Virus record (IMG/VR): IMGVR_UViG_3300007076_000011
Location: 1 to 51,229 of that record
Length of the DNA stretch: 51,229 nucleotides
Direction: 5' to 3' (one strand)
Source: a virus
Part shown: positions 5,989 through 12,666 of the stretch, piece by piece
How positions within the stretch are numbered: the first letter of the stretch is position 1
How the letters are laid out: every line of letters starts with the position of its first letter
Position numbers and translations under genes: made by a program
Notes under the pieces: model-generated
Database searches by the model: none
What the model saw: the letters and a program-made list of their open reading frames with translations, nothing else
Told to the model about the DNA's origin: nothing

Positions 5989-6621
5989 CTACTGCGGCGC
6001 GCTTTCCTCCTCGCCGTGTTCCGGCACCTCGATCTCGAGCGCCTGCTCGCCTGCGGTCTCGGCCGCTTTCGCAGCCTTCTCCGCGCGGATCTTCGCGATC
6101 ATGGCCTTGACGCCGGCGTTGGAGCGCCAGCCCTTGCGCTGGTCATCGGTCGCCTTCTCGACTGCGAGTTTCGTCTTCTCGAGATCGGTGCCCTTGATCC
6201 TCGAAATGGCCTCGGCGAGCTCGGCCAGGCGAGGACGCGCCTCGTCTCCGGCGCCGCGCCACTCGCCGGAAGCGAGCTGGGAGAGGATGTCTCGGAGATT
6301 GGCCTTCGCCTGCGTGACGTTGCCCTTGACGCTGGCATACGAGTCGCCGCCCTTCTGGCTGAGGCCGTGCAGGCCGAGTTGGACTTGGATTTCCGCTGGC
6401 AGCTGATTGAAGTCCTGCTCGATGGTCTCCTCGTTGGGCGTGCCGGGCTCGAAGATGAAGCTCACGACCTTCGTATCCAGGTCGTATTCCTTCTTGCTGA
6501 ACTTGACCTTGGCAGCCGCTGAGCCGCCCTGGCGTTGGCCGTTGCCACCTGTTGCGCGCTGCGCCTCGGCTTGCTGCATGAGGCCGGCGACGATGGCTGT
6601 GGACAGAACCTTGAGTTGCAT
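5989..6621 (-). CDS. Phage protein of the 'HGLSQKxGDSYA' type, monocistronic, 210 aa
   Basis: The start is placed at MQLKVLSTAIVAGLMQQAEA, with GGAGG seven bases upstream. The middle holds a strand-rich domain with 'FSKKEYDLDTKVVSFIFEPG' and 'LPAEIQVQLGLHGLSQKGGD', a pattern I know from abundant phage proteins of unknown function, then 'LASGEWRGAGDEARPRLAEL'. The C-terminal 50 residues (GVKAMIAKIRAEKAAKAA onward, ending 'LEIEVPEHGEEESAPQ') are basic-helix then acidic tail, and nearly match the end of the protein at 8347-8868. A private promoter suggests high expression. DNA binding or a decoy role is possible but unproven. Confidence 0.65.
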   Translation of the reverse strand: MQLKVLSTAIVAGLMQQAEAQRATGGNGQRQGGSAAAKVKFSKKEYDLDTKVVSFIFEPGTPNEETIEQDFNQLPAEIQVQLGLHGLSQKGGDSYASVKGNVTQAKANLRDILSQLASGEWRGAGDEARPRLAELAEAISRIKGTDLEKTKLAVEKATDDQRKGWRSNAGVKAMIAKIRAEKAAKAAETAGEQALEIEVPEHGEEESAPQ

Positions 6622-6667
6622 GTGATACCTCCGTTGGTTGATAAAGCCGGGATTAGCCCGGACGATG

Positions 6668-6696
6668 ATGGTGCCCGAATTGGGCAAGTTTGTCAA
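6668..6696 (-). promoter_or_regulatory. Leftward sigma70-like promoter for the gene at 5989-6621
   Basis: Minus strand TTGACA (6691-6696), 17-base spacer, CACCAT (6668-6673). The spacer contains the dyad GCCC/GGGC around AATTC (6673-6685), and the leader has a CCGGG/CCCGG hairpin near 6648-6662. Confidence 0.6.
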
Positions 6697-6701
6697 GTGA
6701 A

Positions 6702-7229
6702 CTATACAACGTTTCCACAGTTGAAGCAATGCCAAAGGGAATCCGATTCCTTACACATGACTTTGAGGCATTTGGGGCAGCCGATGAACACGTCGCCTGG
6801 TTGGAGAGTAGGGACTGGAGTGCTTACAGGCATGCTGCCCGGCTTGCATTGGCACTCCAGCGCAGGTCGCCCGCAAGTGAGACAGAGGTCAGAGTTGAAT
6901 GCCTCGTCGTAAGCTGATGCCTTTTCCTTTTCCTGCTCTGGCATGCGGCACTTGCGCCAATCTGGAGGCGCGTTGGGATAGACCCTGTGGATCTTGCGCC
7001 AGTCGCCCGTGTTGCGAAAGCCGTTAATGATGTCCCAGGCTCGACCGTCGGCCAAGAATATCGCATGACACTGTACGCCTTCAATCCAGATCCACTGCTG
7101 TCCCTTGGCCGCGGACTTGCGCTTGGCATCTAGCCGCCAGTCTTCGATATACGCTGGCTTGTCTGCTGGCCAGTCTTGAAATACGCCCCCTTCCCGCTCG
7201 ACATAGTAGACTATTGTTTGCCTGGGCAT
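6702..7229 (-). CDS. Protein with C-terminal zinc-ribbon pairs, 175 aa
   Basis: The start is placed at MPRQTIVYYVEREGGVFQDW, with GAGGAG upstream. The N-terminal 100 residues are Trp-rich ('GQQWIWIEGVQCHAIFLADG'), and the C-terminal part has Cys pairs 'CLTCGRPALECQC' and then 'CPKCLKVMCKESDSLWHCFN' followed by CGNVV. The last set fits a zinc ribbon (CxxC...CxxC). Such ribbons bind nucleic acid or protein partners. It is distal in a three-gene unit, all with Cys-pair motifs, driven from the promoter at 8231-8260. Confidence 0.6.
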   Translation of the reverse strand: MPRQTIVYYVEREGGVFQDWPADKPAYIEDWRLDAKRKSAAKGQQWIWIEGVQCHAIFLADGRAWDIINGFRNTGDWRKIHRVYPNAPPDWRKCRMPEQEKEKASAYDEAFNSDLCLTCGRPALECQCKPGSMPVSTPVPTLQPGDVFIGCPKCLKVMCKESDSLWHCFNCGNVV

Positions 7230-7393
7230 GGCTGTGTCTCCTCGTGTTTGATCAGGTTTGCTTGGCGCCCGCACTTGCTGCATATGCCAGTGTAGCCGTT
7301 AAACCTGCACCTTGTTGCGATCTGCGCTTTGCGCCGCTTGGCCGTGAGCCCGAGTAGCGCGCACATCAGTGCGTAGTACATTTCCCTGGTCAT
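7211..7393 (-). CDS. Small CxxC protein, 60 aa
   Basis: The ATG at 7393 is preferred over a GTG two codons earlier because AGGAGG lies seven bases upstream of it and it forms an ATGA overlap. The sequence runs MTREMYYALMCALLGLTAKR, then 'CRFNGYTGICSKCGRQANLI', and ends 'EETQPCPGKQ'. CxxC plus flanking Cys and His suggests a single zinc knuckle. No family recognised. Confidence 0.6.
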   Translation of the reverse strand: MTREMYYALMCALLGLTAKRRKAQIATRCRFNGYTGICSKCGRQANLIKHEETQPCPGKQ

Positions 7394-8007
7394 TGCCACT
7401 CCTCCTTAGGCTTCCCGCACAGTATGCATACGTCGTACTCGTTTGCCTCGTGAGCACATGCGGCAGGTGCACCCTTGTCTGCTGGCGCAGGCTGGGATAT
7501 GTATTGCTTTACCCACTCCTCCGCTGCGTCATATGAGGGCTTGCCTTGCTTCTCGATGAACTGGCTGGTTGGTAGCCCTTCAGTGTCGACTTCGGGCAAG
7601 GTCACGGTTTGCGCCTGCTCGTGCGTATGCGTGCCTTGCATGAGCTCAGGTGGTAGCCCAAGAAACTGTATTTGCGCAGGTGCTACTGGCTCCTCCTTGC
7701 CGTGTGGACACCAGCGTGGATCCTTGTTACAGGCTGTGCATCGCACCTGCAATATGAGGCCTATAGCGTTCATAGCCATGTGTTGAAACGGCCCTGGATC
7801 AAGCGAGAGGATTTGCCTTGCAGTGTAAAACCTCTGCCGCTGGTTGGTGGCCGTCCCACCTGTGGGCATAGTTATCGCTGGCGGAATCTTTCCCTCGGCG
7901 TACGTCTTCAGCGTGTCAATAATCCACTGCGGTGTACTCCTGTCTGGATTCTCCCTCGAGCGCAACAACTTACTTCGCTTGCTATTTGGATTCACCTTGC
8001 GTCCCAT
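7390..8007 (-). CDS. Hypothetical protein with two Cys clusters, 205 aa
   Basis: A basic N-terminus (MGRKVNPNSKRSKLLRSREN) precedes 'TPQWIIDTLKTYAEGKIPPA'. Cysteine groups follow in the middle ('CTACNKDPRWCPHG') and at the end ('CAHEANEYDVCILCGK'). Each looks like a small metal site. The rest is Pro/Gln-rich. It is the promoter-proximal gene of a unit with a roughly 215-base leader that includes a long A-rich run (T-rich in the transcript). I do not recognise the family. Confidence 0.6.
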   Translation of the reverse strand: MGRKVNPNSKRSKLLRSRENPDRSTPQWIIDTLKTYAEGKIPPAITMPTGGTATNQRQRFYTARQILSLDPGPFQHMAMNAIGLILQVRCTACNKDPRWCPHGKEEPVAPAQIQFLGLPPELMQGTHTHEQAQTVTLPEVDTEGLPTSQFIEKQGKPSYDAAEEWVKQYISQPAPADKGAPAACAHEANEYDVCILCGKPKEEWQ

Positions 8008-8230
8008 CTGTCAGTCTCCTTGTGGTCTGTTCGACTGTGAAACTGTGCGACTGTGCGTTCAAAGGGGTTATTCCTCGACTTGGCTCCTCTTGTATCTCTA
8101 TAAAAAAAAAAAGAAAAAAACAAAGGAGAAGAGGCCAAGGCGAAACCATTCCGAGGCGTGTGGCATGTGCCTCAGGGCGGGTAAACCATACGCTCGTGTA
8201 GTCGCACAGATTCACAGGTTTACGTGTATA

Positions 8231-8260
8231 ACTGTACACGCGAAACCCGTCAGTTGTCAA
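8231..8260 (-). promoter_or_regulatory. Leftward sigma70-like promoter with dyad on the -10
   Basis: Minus strand TTGACA (8255-8260), 18-base spacer, TACAGT (8231-8236). A CGTGTA/TACACG inverted repeat (8223-8240) is centred on the -10, which makes it a second operator-like dyad unrelated to the 29-bp family. Confidence 0.65.
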
Positions 8261-8304
8261 GCGCACTGTGCGGGCGCACAAGCGCAATGGGGAGAGGGGA
8301 CGAT

Positions 8305-8338
8305 AAAAGGAAAGGGGACCGGGAGGGTTTCCCCTCCC
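8305..8338 (-). terminator. Rho-independent-type terminator after the 8347-8868 gene
   Basis: On the minus strand, GGGAGGG-GAAA-CCCTCCC (8321-8338) forms a seven-pair stem with a GNRA loop. It is followed by a pyrimidine-rich run ending in TTTT at about 8304-8315. The T run is displaced from the stem, so efficiency is uncertain. Confidence 0.5.
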
Positions 8339-8346
8339 ATCCTTGG

Positions 8347-8868
8347 TTACTCGGTTTCCTCAGGGACTTCGATCTCGATCTCGCTGTCGGACTCCTTGGC
8401 GAGCTTGGCGGCTTTCTCGCTCCGGATCTTGGCAATCATCGCCTTGACCTTGGCGTCCGCCCTCCACGTCTTGATCTGCTCCGGCTTGAACGCGAGGGCC
8501 TTTTCCAGCATGTCTCGCTTATGGCCCATCCTTGCCATTGCGTCCAGCACCTCGCCGGTGTTGTCACGCTCGGGCGTCATCTTCCAGTCGCCGCCGGCCG
8601 ACAGGTGATCGACGTACGCGCTTGCCCGTTCGTAAGCCGCGCGATCCTTCTCGGCGTCCGTCATATCCTTGTCGAGCGCCCGGAAGTCGCCGAATCGCTG
8701 CTTCCACCCGTGGTCGAGGCATTCCGCCGTGTAGTCGCCAACGTCCTGATACTGCGACAGCTGGCCGACAGGGACTTGCAATTCCTTCCCAATCGCGGGA
8801 TACTTGACCGTCATCACGCGCTCGGGACCGACGTCGCCTGCGAACGACACTCTCGCTTCTTTTGCCAT
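8347..8868 (-). CDS. Paralogue-like partner of the 5989-6621 protein, 173 aa
   Basis: The start at MAKEARVSFAGDVGPERVMT is chosen because GAGG lies seven bases upstream; an ATG five codons earlier lacks a site. The N-terminal domain (strands, then 'CLDHGWKQRFGDFRALDKDM' and 'LSAGGDWKM') has the same order of elements as the 5989 protein, and the ends match closely: 'VKAMIAKIRSEKAAKLAKES' then 'EIEIEVPEETE'. It is a single-gene unit with its own promoter and terminator, so probably abundant. The role is unknown; a basic helix with an acidic tail suggests nucleic-acid association. Confidence 0.65.
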   Translation of the reverse strand: MAKEARVSFAGDVGPERVMTVKYPAIGKELQVPVGQLSQYQDVGDYTAECLDHGWKQRFGDFRALDKDMTDAEKDRAAYERASAYVDHLSAGGDWKMTPERDNTGEVLDAMARMGHKRDMLEKALAFKPEQIKTWRADAKVKAMIAKIRSEKAAKLAKESDSEIEIEVPEETE

Positions 8869-8914
8869 TTGAAACCTCATCTGTTATCCGTACCTTGATT
8901 GATACGGTAAAGAT

Positions 8915-8943
8915 ATGATGCTCTTATTTAGGTTCCTTGTCAA
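8915..8943 (-). promoter_or_regulatory. Leftward sigma70-like promoter for the 8347-8868 gene
   Basis: Minus strand TTGACA (8938-8943), 17-base spacer, CATCAT (8915-8920). The leader contains a CCGTA/TACGG inverted repeat at 8888-8907 just before the ribosome site. Confidence 0.55.
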
Positions 8944-9052
8944 CACCTATTTCCTCTTTAGAATCAACTACTTATCCCCACCTCACCCCAATCGCGGTCG
9001 GCTTGCCGAATCGATAACCCACTCGCTCCGCATAATCAGTTGGGAAGATAAT

Positions 9053-9081
9053 GAGCATATTAACGCACGATTAACCCGCAC
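9053..9081. promoter_or_regulatory. 29-bp palindromic operator-like site B
   Basis: On the minus strand the left half is GTGCGGGTTAAT and the inverted right half GAGCATATTAAC, with a five-base centre. It sits in the divergent control region between the leftward promoter at 8943 and the rightward late promoter at 9160, so it could affect both. The rest of the 338-base gap (8869-9206) holds no gene that I can support. Confidence 0.75.
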
Positions 9082-9159
9082 ATGAATCCCCAGTGGGCGC
9101 CTCCATCTCGGGTTTAAGATCCAGACCAACCTTCCGGCGGAAATTTCCCCGCGTCCCCC

Positions 9160-9188
9160 TTGACACCCGCCGCCTGTTAGTGTACGGT
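9160..9188 (+). promoter_or_regulatory. Rightward sigma70-like promoter of the packaging/structural operon
   Basis: TTGACA (9160-9165), exactly 17 bases, TACGGT (9183-9188). The start of transcription would be near 9195, about a dozen bases before the ATG of the small-terminase gene. It is the only strong plus-strand promoter I see before a 29-kb co-directional gene series. Confidence 0.7.
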
Positions 9189-9206
9189 GCAGGATAGAGG
9201 CATGGT

Positions 9207-9767
9207 ATGGAAACTGCGCAAACCCGAATCCTGAAGAACGGTCTCAAGCCCGTTCACGAGCTGCTGGCGGAGTACATCCTGCAGCGGCCGCAGGCGACCC
9301 TCCACGAGATGAGCGCCTTCTTCGAGTACAGCCCGTCGTGGCTGTGCCAGGTCATCAACTCGGACATGTTCAAGGCGTACATGGCCGGCCGGATGAAGGA
9401 GGTCCAGGCTGTGGTCACTCAGGACGTGCCGGCTCGGATGGCTGCGCTCGCGCATCTCGCTATGGACCGCATGGAGGAGACCCTAAACAAGACAGGGGAT
9501 CCCGAGCTCATAGTCGACTCGTTCGACAAGGTGATGCATCGCTACGGCTACGCTCCGAACGCGAGGAACGCGGTCAACCAGGGCGGCGTCATTCAGCAAC
9601 AGAACGTGTTCTACCTGAACCAAGATCAGTTCCGTAAGGTCCAGGAGAAACTGGTAAACGCTCACTCAAACCCTGCCCCAGCCCCAGCGCTGGAGCACAA
9701 CCCACAAGGAGATGACGAGGGATCAGAGCTCAGCCCCGTTAGCGAGAAGGTTCCGGCCAGCGGTTGA
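9207..9767 (+). CDS. terS: Putative small terminase subunit
   Basis: First gene of the rightward operon, 186 aa. Residues about 18-55 ('LLAEYILQRPQATLHEMSAF' then 'FEYSPSWLCQVINSDMFKAY') form an HTH typical of small terminases that recognise phage DNA. A central helical oligomerisation region ('VVTQDVPARMAALAHLAMDR') and a disordered Pro/Ala-rich C-terminus follow. With the large subunit two genes downstream, this fits the DNA-recognition subunit of the packaging motor. The ATG has an AGAGG site. Confidence 0.7.
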   Translation: METAQTRILKNGLKPVHELLAEYILQRPQATLHEMSAFFEYSPSWLCQVINSDMFKAYMAGRMKEVQAVVTQDVPARMAALAHLAMDRMEETLNKTGDPELIVDSFDKVMHRYGYAPNARNAVNQGGVIQQQNVFYLNQDQFRKVQEKLVNAHSNPAPAPALEHNPQGDDEGSELSPVSEKVPASG

Positions 9768-10422
9768 CGTCAGGAGTGCAAAGTTCCTTGGCGGCAAACC
9801 ACCCTGGATCAAGCGCGGTAGGTCTACTGGCCGGTTCGCTGTCGGTATCCGCTACGAGCGTCAGACGCATGAACATCTGGCGCTTGTGGCGCTGGGCATG
9901 CACCAGGTCGAATACCGTGAGGGACCATGGATCGAGTTCTGGGATCGGAACGGCAAGCGTGTTTGCCAGATCGATGCTCTCATGGCCAATCATCAGCACA
10001 AGGTCTGCATAGTCTATGAAATCAAATACCAGCATTGTCTCGACGCCTGGTTCCAACTCCGAGAGCTCTACTACCCAGTCGTCCAAAAGCTCTTTCCTGG
10101 ATACGTTATCGGCCTTATGGAGATCTGCCACTGGCACGATCCGGCAGTGGTATTTCCTCAGGCGTATTCGTTCACAGACTCGCCCTTACGCATTCCTAAG
10201 AGCAACCAGGTCGCGGTCTGTATCTTTAACCCCAAGAGACGAGATCGAGGTCTCGTTTCCCAAGCAGGATATCATGGCGGCCAAGGTATTGGTCAAGAGA
10301 CTGGTGGGTGCCGGATTAAGGCCGGGACCAGCAGCGGGACTTCTAGTTCTTCCTCGCCACGAAGTCGAGATGTGGTTCGACAAGGAGGCGGTGAAGTTCC
10401 TGAAGGAGCAGAAGGAAGCTAG
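9712..10422 (+). CDS. PD-(D/E)XK nuclease-like protein; 3' end may be shifted to another frame
   Basis: Residues 47-172 look like a PD-(D/E)XK core: H53-E54 in 'QTHEHLALVA', D88 in 'VCQIDALM' and E103-x-K105 in 'VYEIKYQHCL'. From about residue 175 the frame turns into Gly/Ser-rich, unlikely protein (GGQGIGQETGG and so on), while the +1 frame reads 'RDEIEVSFPKQDIMAAKVLV' and looks coding to 10447. A +1 shift at CCC-A (10231-10234) would give a 244-residue product. Other readings are two overlapping genes or a sequencing error. The position between terminase genes suggests a packaging-associated nuclease. Confidence 0.55.
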   Translation: MTRDQSSAPLARRFRPAVDVRSAKFLGGKPPWIKRGRSTGRFAVGIRYERQTHEHLALVALGMHQVEYREGPWIEFWDRNGKRVCQIDALMANHQHKVCIVYEIKYQHCLDAWFQLRELYYPVVQKLFPGYVIGLMEICHWHDPAVVFPQAYSFTDSPLRIPKSNQVAVCIFNPKRRDRGLVSQAGYHGGQGIGQETGGCRIKAGTSSGTSSSSSPRSRDVVRQGGGEVPEGAEGS

Positions 10423-10447
10423 GCAGCGACCCATAGCGGTACTTTAA
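10274..10447 (+). CDS. Second-frame segment after the PD-(D/E)XK gene (downstream gene or frameshifted C-terminus)
   Basis: An ATG at 10274 preceded by AGGA four bases away starts MAAKVLVKRLVGAGLRPGPA, then 'GLLVLPRHEVEMWFDKEAVK', 'FLKEQKEARQRPIAVL'. It looks like a compact strand-helix domain with a basic helix. The same frame is open and protein-like for at least 13 codons before this ATG, which argues for a frameshift continuation of the preceding gene rather than a separate start. Confidence 0.45.
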   Translation: MAAKVLVKRLVGAGLRPGPAAGLLVLPRHEVEMWFDKEAVKFLKEQKEARQRPIAVL

Positions 10448-10460
10448 CGAAAGGAGCATC

Positions 10461-11183
10461 ATGGCAGACGCAACACAGCAACGGCCACCGCAGCAGGGTA
10501 CGACTGCTGCAAGGGATCAGGCGATCATGAGGCAGGGCGCGGATATCGCAACCGTTCCGCCCCCCAGACACGCCAAACCCGAAGAGATCATGGTCGGCCC
10601 AGGAGAAAACCCCATCGGAGTGCCAGTCGGCAGCGAGGCCTCGGTCGAGGGCAATGACGTTCGCCCAGTCGCGGCGCCGAACCGAGCTCACGCCGAGCTC
10701 ACCCAGGTGAAGAATTCCGAGCTGCGCCGCCGAGATGCGGCCGAGTTCAAGAAGCGCGGGCTGCGAGCCGACGGCTCCGGAGTGCTGGGGCGGAACATCG
10801 GCTTCAGCGGCGAGGGAGTATTCGTGGTCGAGCCGCAGGGCGACAGCGGAGTCGAGAAGCAATTCGTCTCTGGTGGTGCCACAGTGGTCATGCCCGAAGC
10901 GGGAGTACTCATCCGACCGCTGAGCCCGAAAGAAGAGCAGGAGTACTTCGGCACGCCTCCGCAGGTCAAGGCCCAGCGTTCCAACGACCTGGTCAAGGGC
11001 GGAGGCCAAGGCGGCGGAGGCAATCCGATGCACGCAGGCGATGTTCGTGGCGTGAGCTCGAATACAGCCGAGCGGAGCGGTCAGGGTGGTGTGACTTCCA
11101 AGGCCGGGCCGGCGCCCGCACCTCGGCCGAACAACGCAGGGCCAGTGACGCCGCAGGGCGGTGGAACAACCAGCAAATCCTGA
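10461..11183 (+). CDS. Gly/Pro/Gln-rich hypothetical protein, 240 aa
   Basis: GAAAGGAG precedes the ATG. The ends are low-complexity (QQRPPQQG; KGGGQGGGGN; PAPAPRPNNAGP) and probably disordered. A central part has 'LTQVKNSELRRRDAAEFKKR' and 'EGVFVVEPQGDSGVEKQFVS'. It sits between small and large terminase genes and overlaps the latter by 23 bases. The role is unknown; accessory virion or packaging protein is possible from context. Confidence 0.55.
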   Translation: MADATQQRPPQQGTTAARDQAIMRQGADIATVPPPRHAKPEEIMVGPGENPIGVPVGSEASVEGNDVRPVAAPNRAHAELTQVKNSELRRRDAAEFKKRGLRADGSGVLGRNIGFSGEGVFVVEPQGDSGVEKQFVSGGATVVMPEAGVLIRPLSPKEEQEYFGTPPQVKAQRSNDLVKGGGQGGGGNPMHAGDVRGVSSNTAERSGQGGVTSKAGPAPAPRPNNAGPVTPQGGGTTSKS

Positions 11184-12666
11184 GCGGGCGCTAACCCCGC
11201 AAGAGGCGGCCGATGCAGGGGCGGTAAGTCTAACTGCGTACGGTCGCCTTTTCTTTCCGCGTACCTTTAGGCAGGAGAGTCCTGCCTTCCACGAGGTGAT
11301 TGGTGCGGGGCTGTATTCGCCTGCGCGCTATAACGCCTTTGAGGTTTTCCGTGACGGAGCGAAGACTACGCTCCTGCGAGTGTACAAGGCCCAACGTATT
11401 AGCTATGGCCTCAGCCGAACGATCATGTACGTCTCGGTGTCCCAGCCGCACGCTAAGATGTCAGTACGCTGGCTGCGACGTCAGATACAGTACAACCGAA
11501 AGTGGACCCAAACCTTCGGACTGGAGAAGGGAGAGAAGTGGTCCGACGAACACTGTGAGATCATACACAGGAACATGCCGGTCAATGAGGACGGCAGCCC
11601 AGTTGTCATCACAGTGCTTGCTATGGGGATCACCGGGCAGATCCGAGGATTCAACCCAGACGACTTCAGGCCAGACCTGATTATCATTGACGATGTGCTT
11701 GACGAAGAGAATACAGCAACACCGGAGCAGAGGAAGAAGATCGAGAACCTCATATTCGGTGCCATCCTTAACTCTCTTGCGCCAGCTTCGGAGAGTCCTC
11801 TCGCTAAGGCGGTATTCCTGCAGACCCCGTTCAACAAGGAGGACGCAATCGAGAAGTGCATGAACGATCCTGAGTGGAATCCAATCAGGTTCGGCATTCT
11901 CGACGAGGGGAATAGGAGCAGGTGGGAGAAGCGGTATCCTACAGAGCAGATACTGAAGGCGAAGGAAGCTCACATTCGTCGTTCTCAGTATCGGCTTTGG
12001 ATGAGGGAGAAGGAATGCAAGCTGGTGTCGGGCGAGGAGAAGGCGCTCAATATCGAGCTGCTTAACTACTTCGAGGTCATGCCGGAAGGACTCAGGGTGG
12101 TGGTTTCCTTCGACCCGGCGTCGAGCGATAACAAGGATGCTGACGAATTCGCAGTCGGGGCGGTCGGGTTTAAGGGCATGGACGTGTATCTGCTGGACTA
12201 TGCGTCTGAGAAGGCAACCATGCCTGACTCGGCAGTGAATACCGGGTTCCAGCTCACCATGCTGTACAAGGCGTATCGGTGGGTAGTGGAGACGGTGAGC
12301 TTTCAGAAGATCATGGCCTGGTATTCGAGGCAGGAGATGATTCGACGTCGTCTGTTCTTTCCTGTCTACGAATTCACGACCAGGAACAGATCGAACGCTG
12401 ACCGGATCATGCAGACGCTTCCTGGCCTGTTGGCGTTCGGGCACCTGCATGTCAGGCCACATCACACTACCTTCGTAAGTCAAGCTGACGACTACGATCC
12501 TCAGGTCAAAAAGATCAAGGACGACATTCTCACCATGCTGGCAAACGCGATCATAGCGGAGAATCCAGTTCTCCTGGCAGCAATGGAAGGCAGTGGGGAT
12601 GTTGCAGGCCCGGGATTGGAGAACGAGGATGAGTACAAGCCGCTGATGGTGGGAGGAGCTCCGTGA
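11161..12666 (+). CDS. terL: Terminase large subunit
   Basis: The ATPase-nuclease of the packaging motor, 501 aa. There is a degenerate Walker A 'RDGAKTTLL' (residues 64-72), Walker B 'PDLIIIDDV' with D177-D178, and a coupling motif 'FLQTPF' near 220. The C-terminal RNase H-like nuclease starts with 'VVVSFDPASS' (D318) and continues through 'VVETVSFQK'. Length and domain order fit TerL. A GTG start with a weak AGGG site is used; it overlaps the preceding gene, as is usual here. Confidence 0.9.
   Translation: MEQPANPERALTPQEAADAGAVSLTAYGRLFFPRTFRQESPAFHEVIGAGLYSPARYNAFEVFRDGAKTTLLRVYKAQRISYGLSRTIMYVSVSQPHAKMSVRWLRRQIQYNRKWTQTFGLEKGEKWSDEHCEIIHRNMPVNEDGSPVVITVLAMGITGQIRGFNPDDFRPDLIIIDDVLDEENTATPEQRKKIENLIFGAILNSLAPASESPLAKAVFLQTPFNKEDAIEKCMNDPEWNPIRFGILDEGNRSRWEKRYPTEQILKAKEAHIRRSQYRLWMREKECKLVSGEEKALNIELLNYFEVMPEGLRVVVSFDPASSDNKDADEFAVGAVGFKGMDVYLLDYASEKATMPDSAVNTGFQLTMLYKAYRWVVETVSFQKIMAWYSRQEMIRRRLFFPVYEFTTRNRSNADRIMQTLPGLLAFGHLHVRPHHTTFVSQADDYDPQVKKIKDDILTMLANAIIAENPVLLAAMEGSGDVAGPGLENEDEYKPLMVGGAP

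Larger units (their letters stand above)
8008..8346. other. Non-coding leader and terminator interval
   Basis: A 339-base stretch without a convincing gene. It holds the promoter at 8231-8260, a long A-rich tract around 8100-8125 on the plus strand (T-rich in the leftward leader), a direct-repeat-like 'GACTGTG' cluster near 8033-8056, and the terminator of the upstream gene at about 8305-8338. Confidence 0.5.

Noticed and set aside
11461-12483. 340-aa minus-strand open frame opposite the large terminase
   Set aside because: The plus-strand terminase has all expected motifs; the antisense frame has none and no ribosome site.
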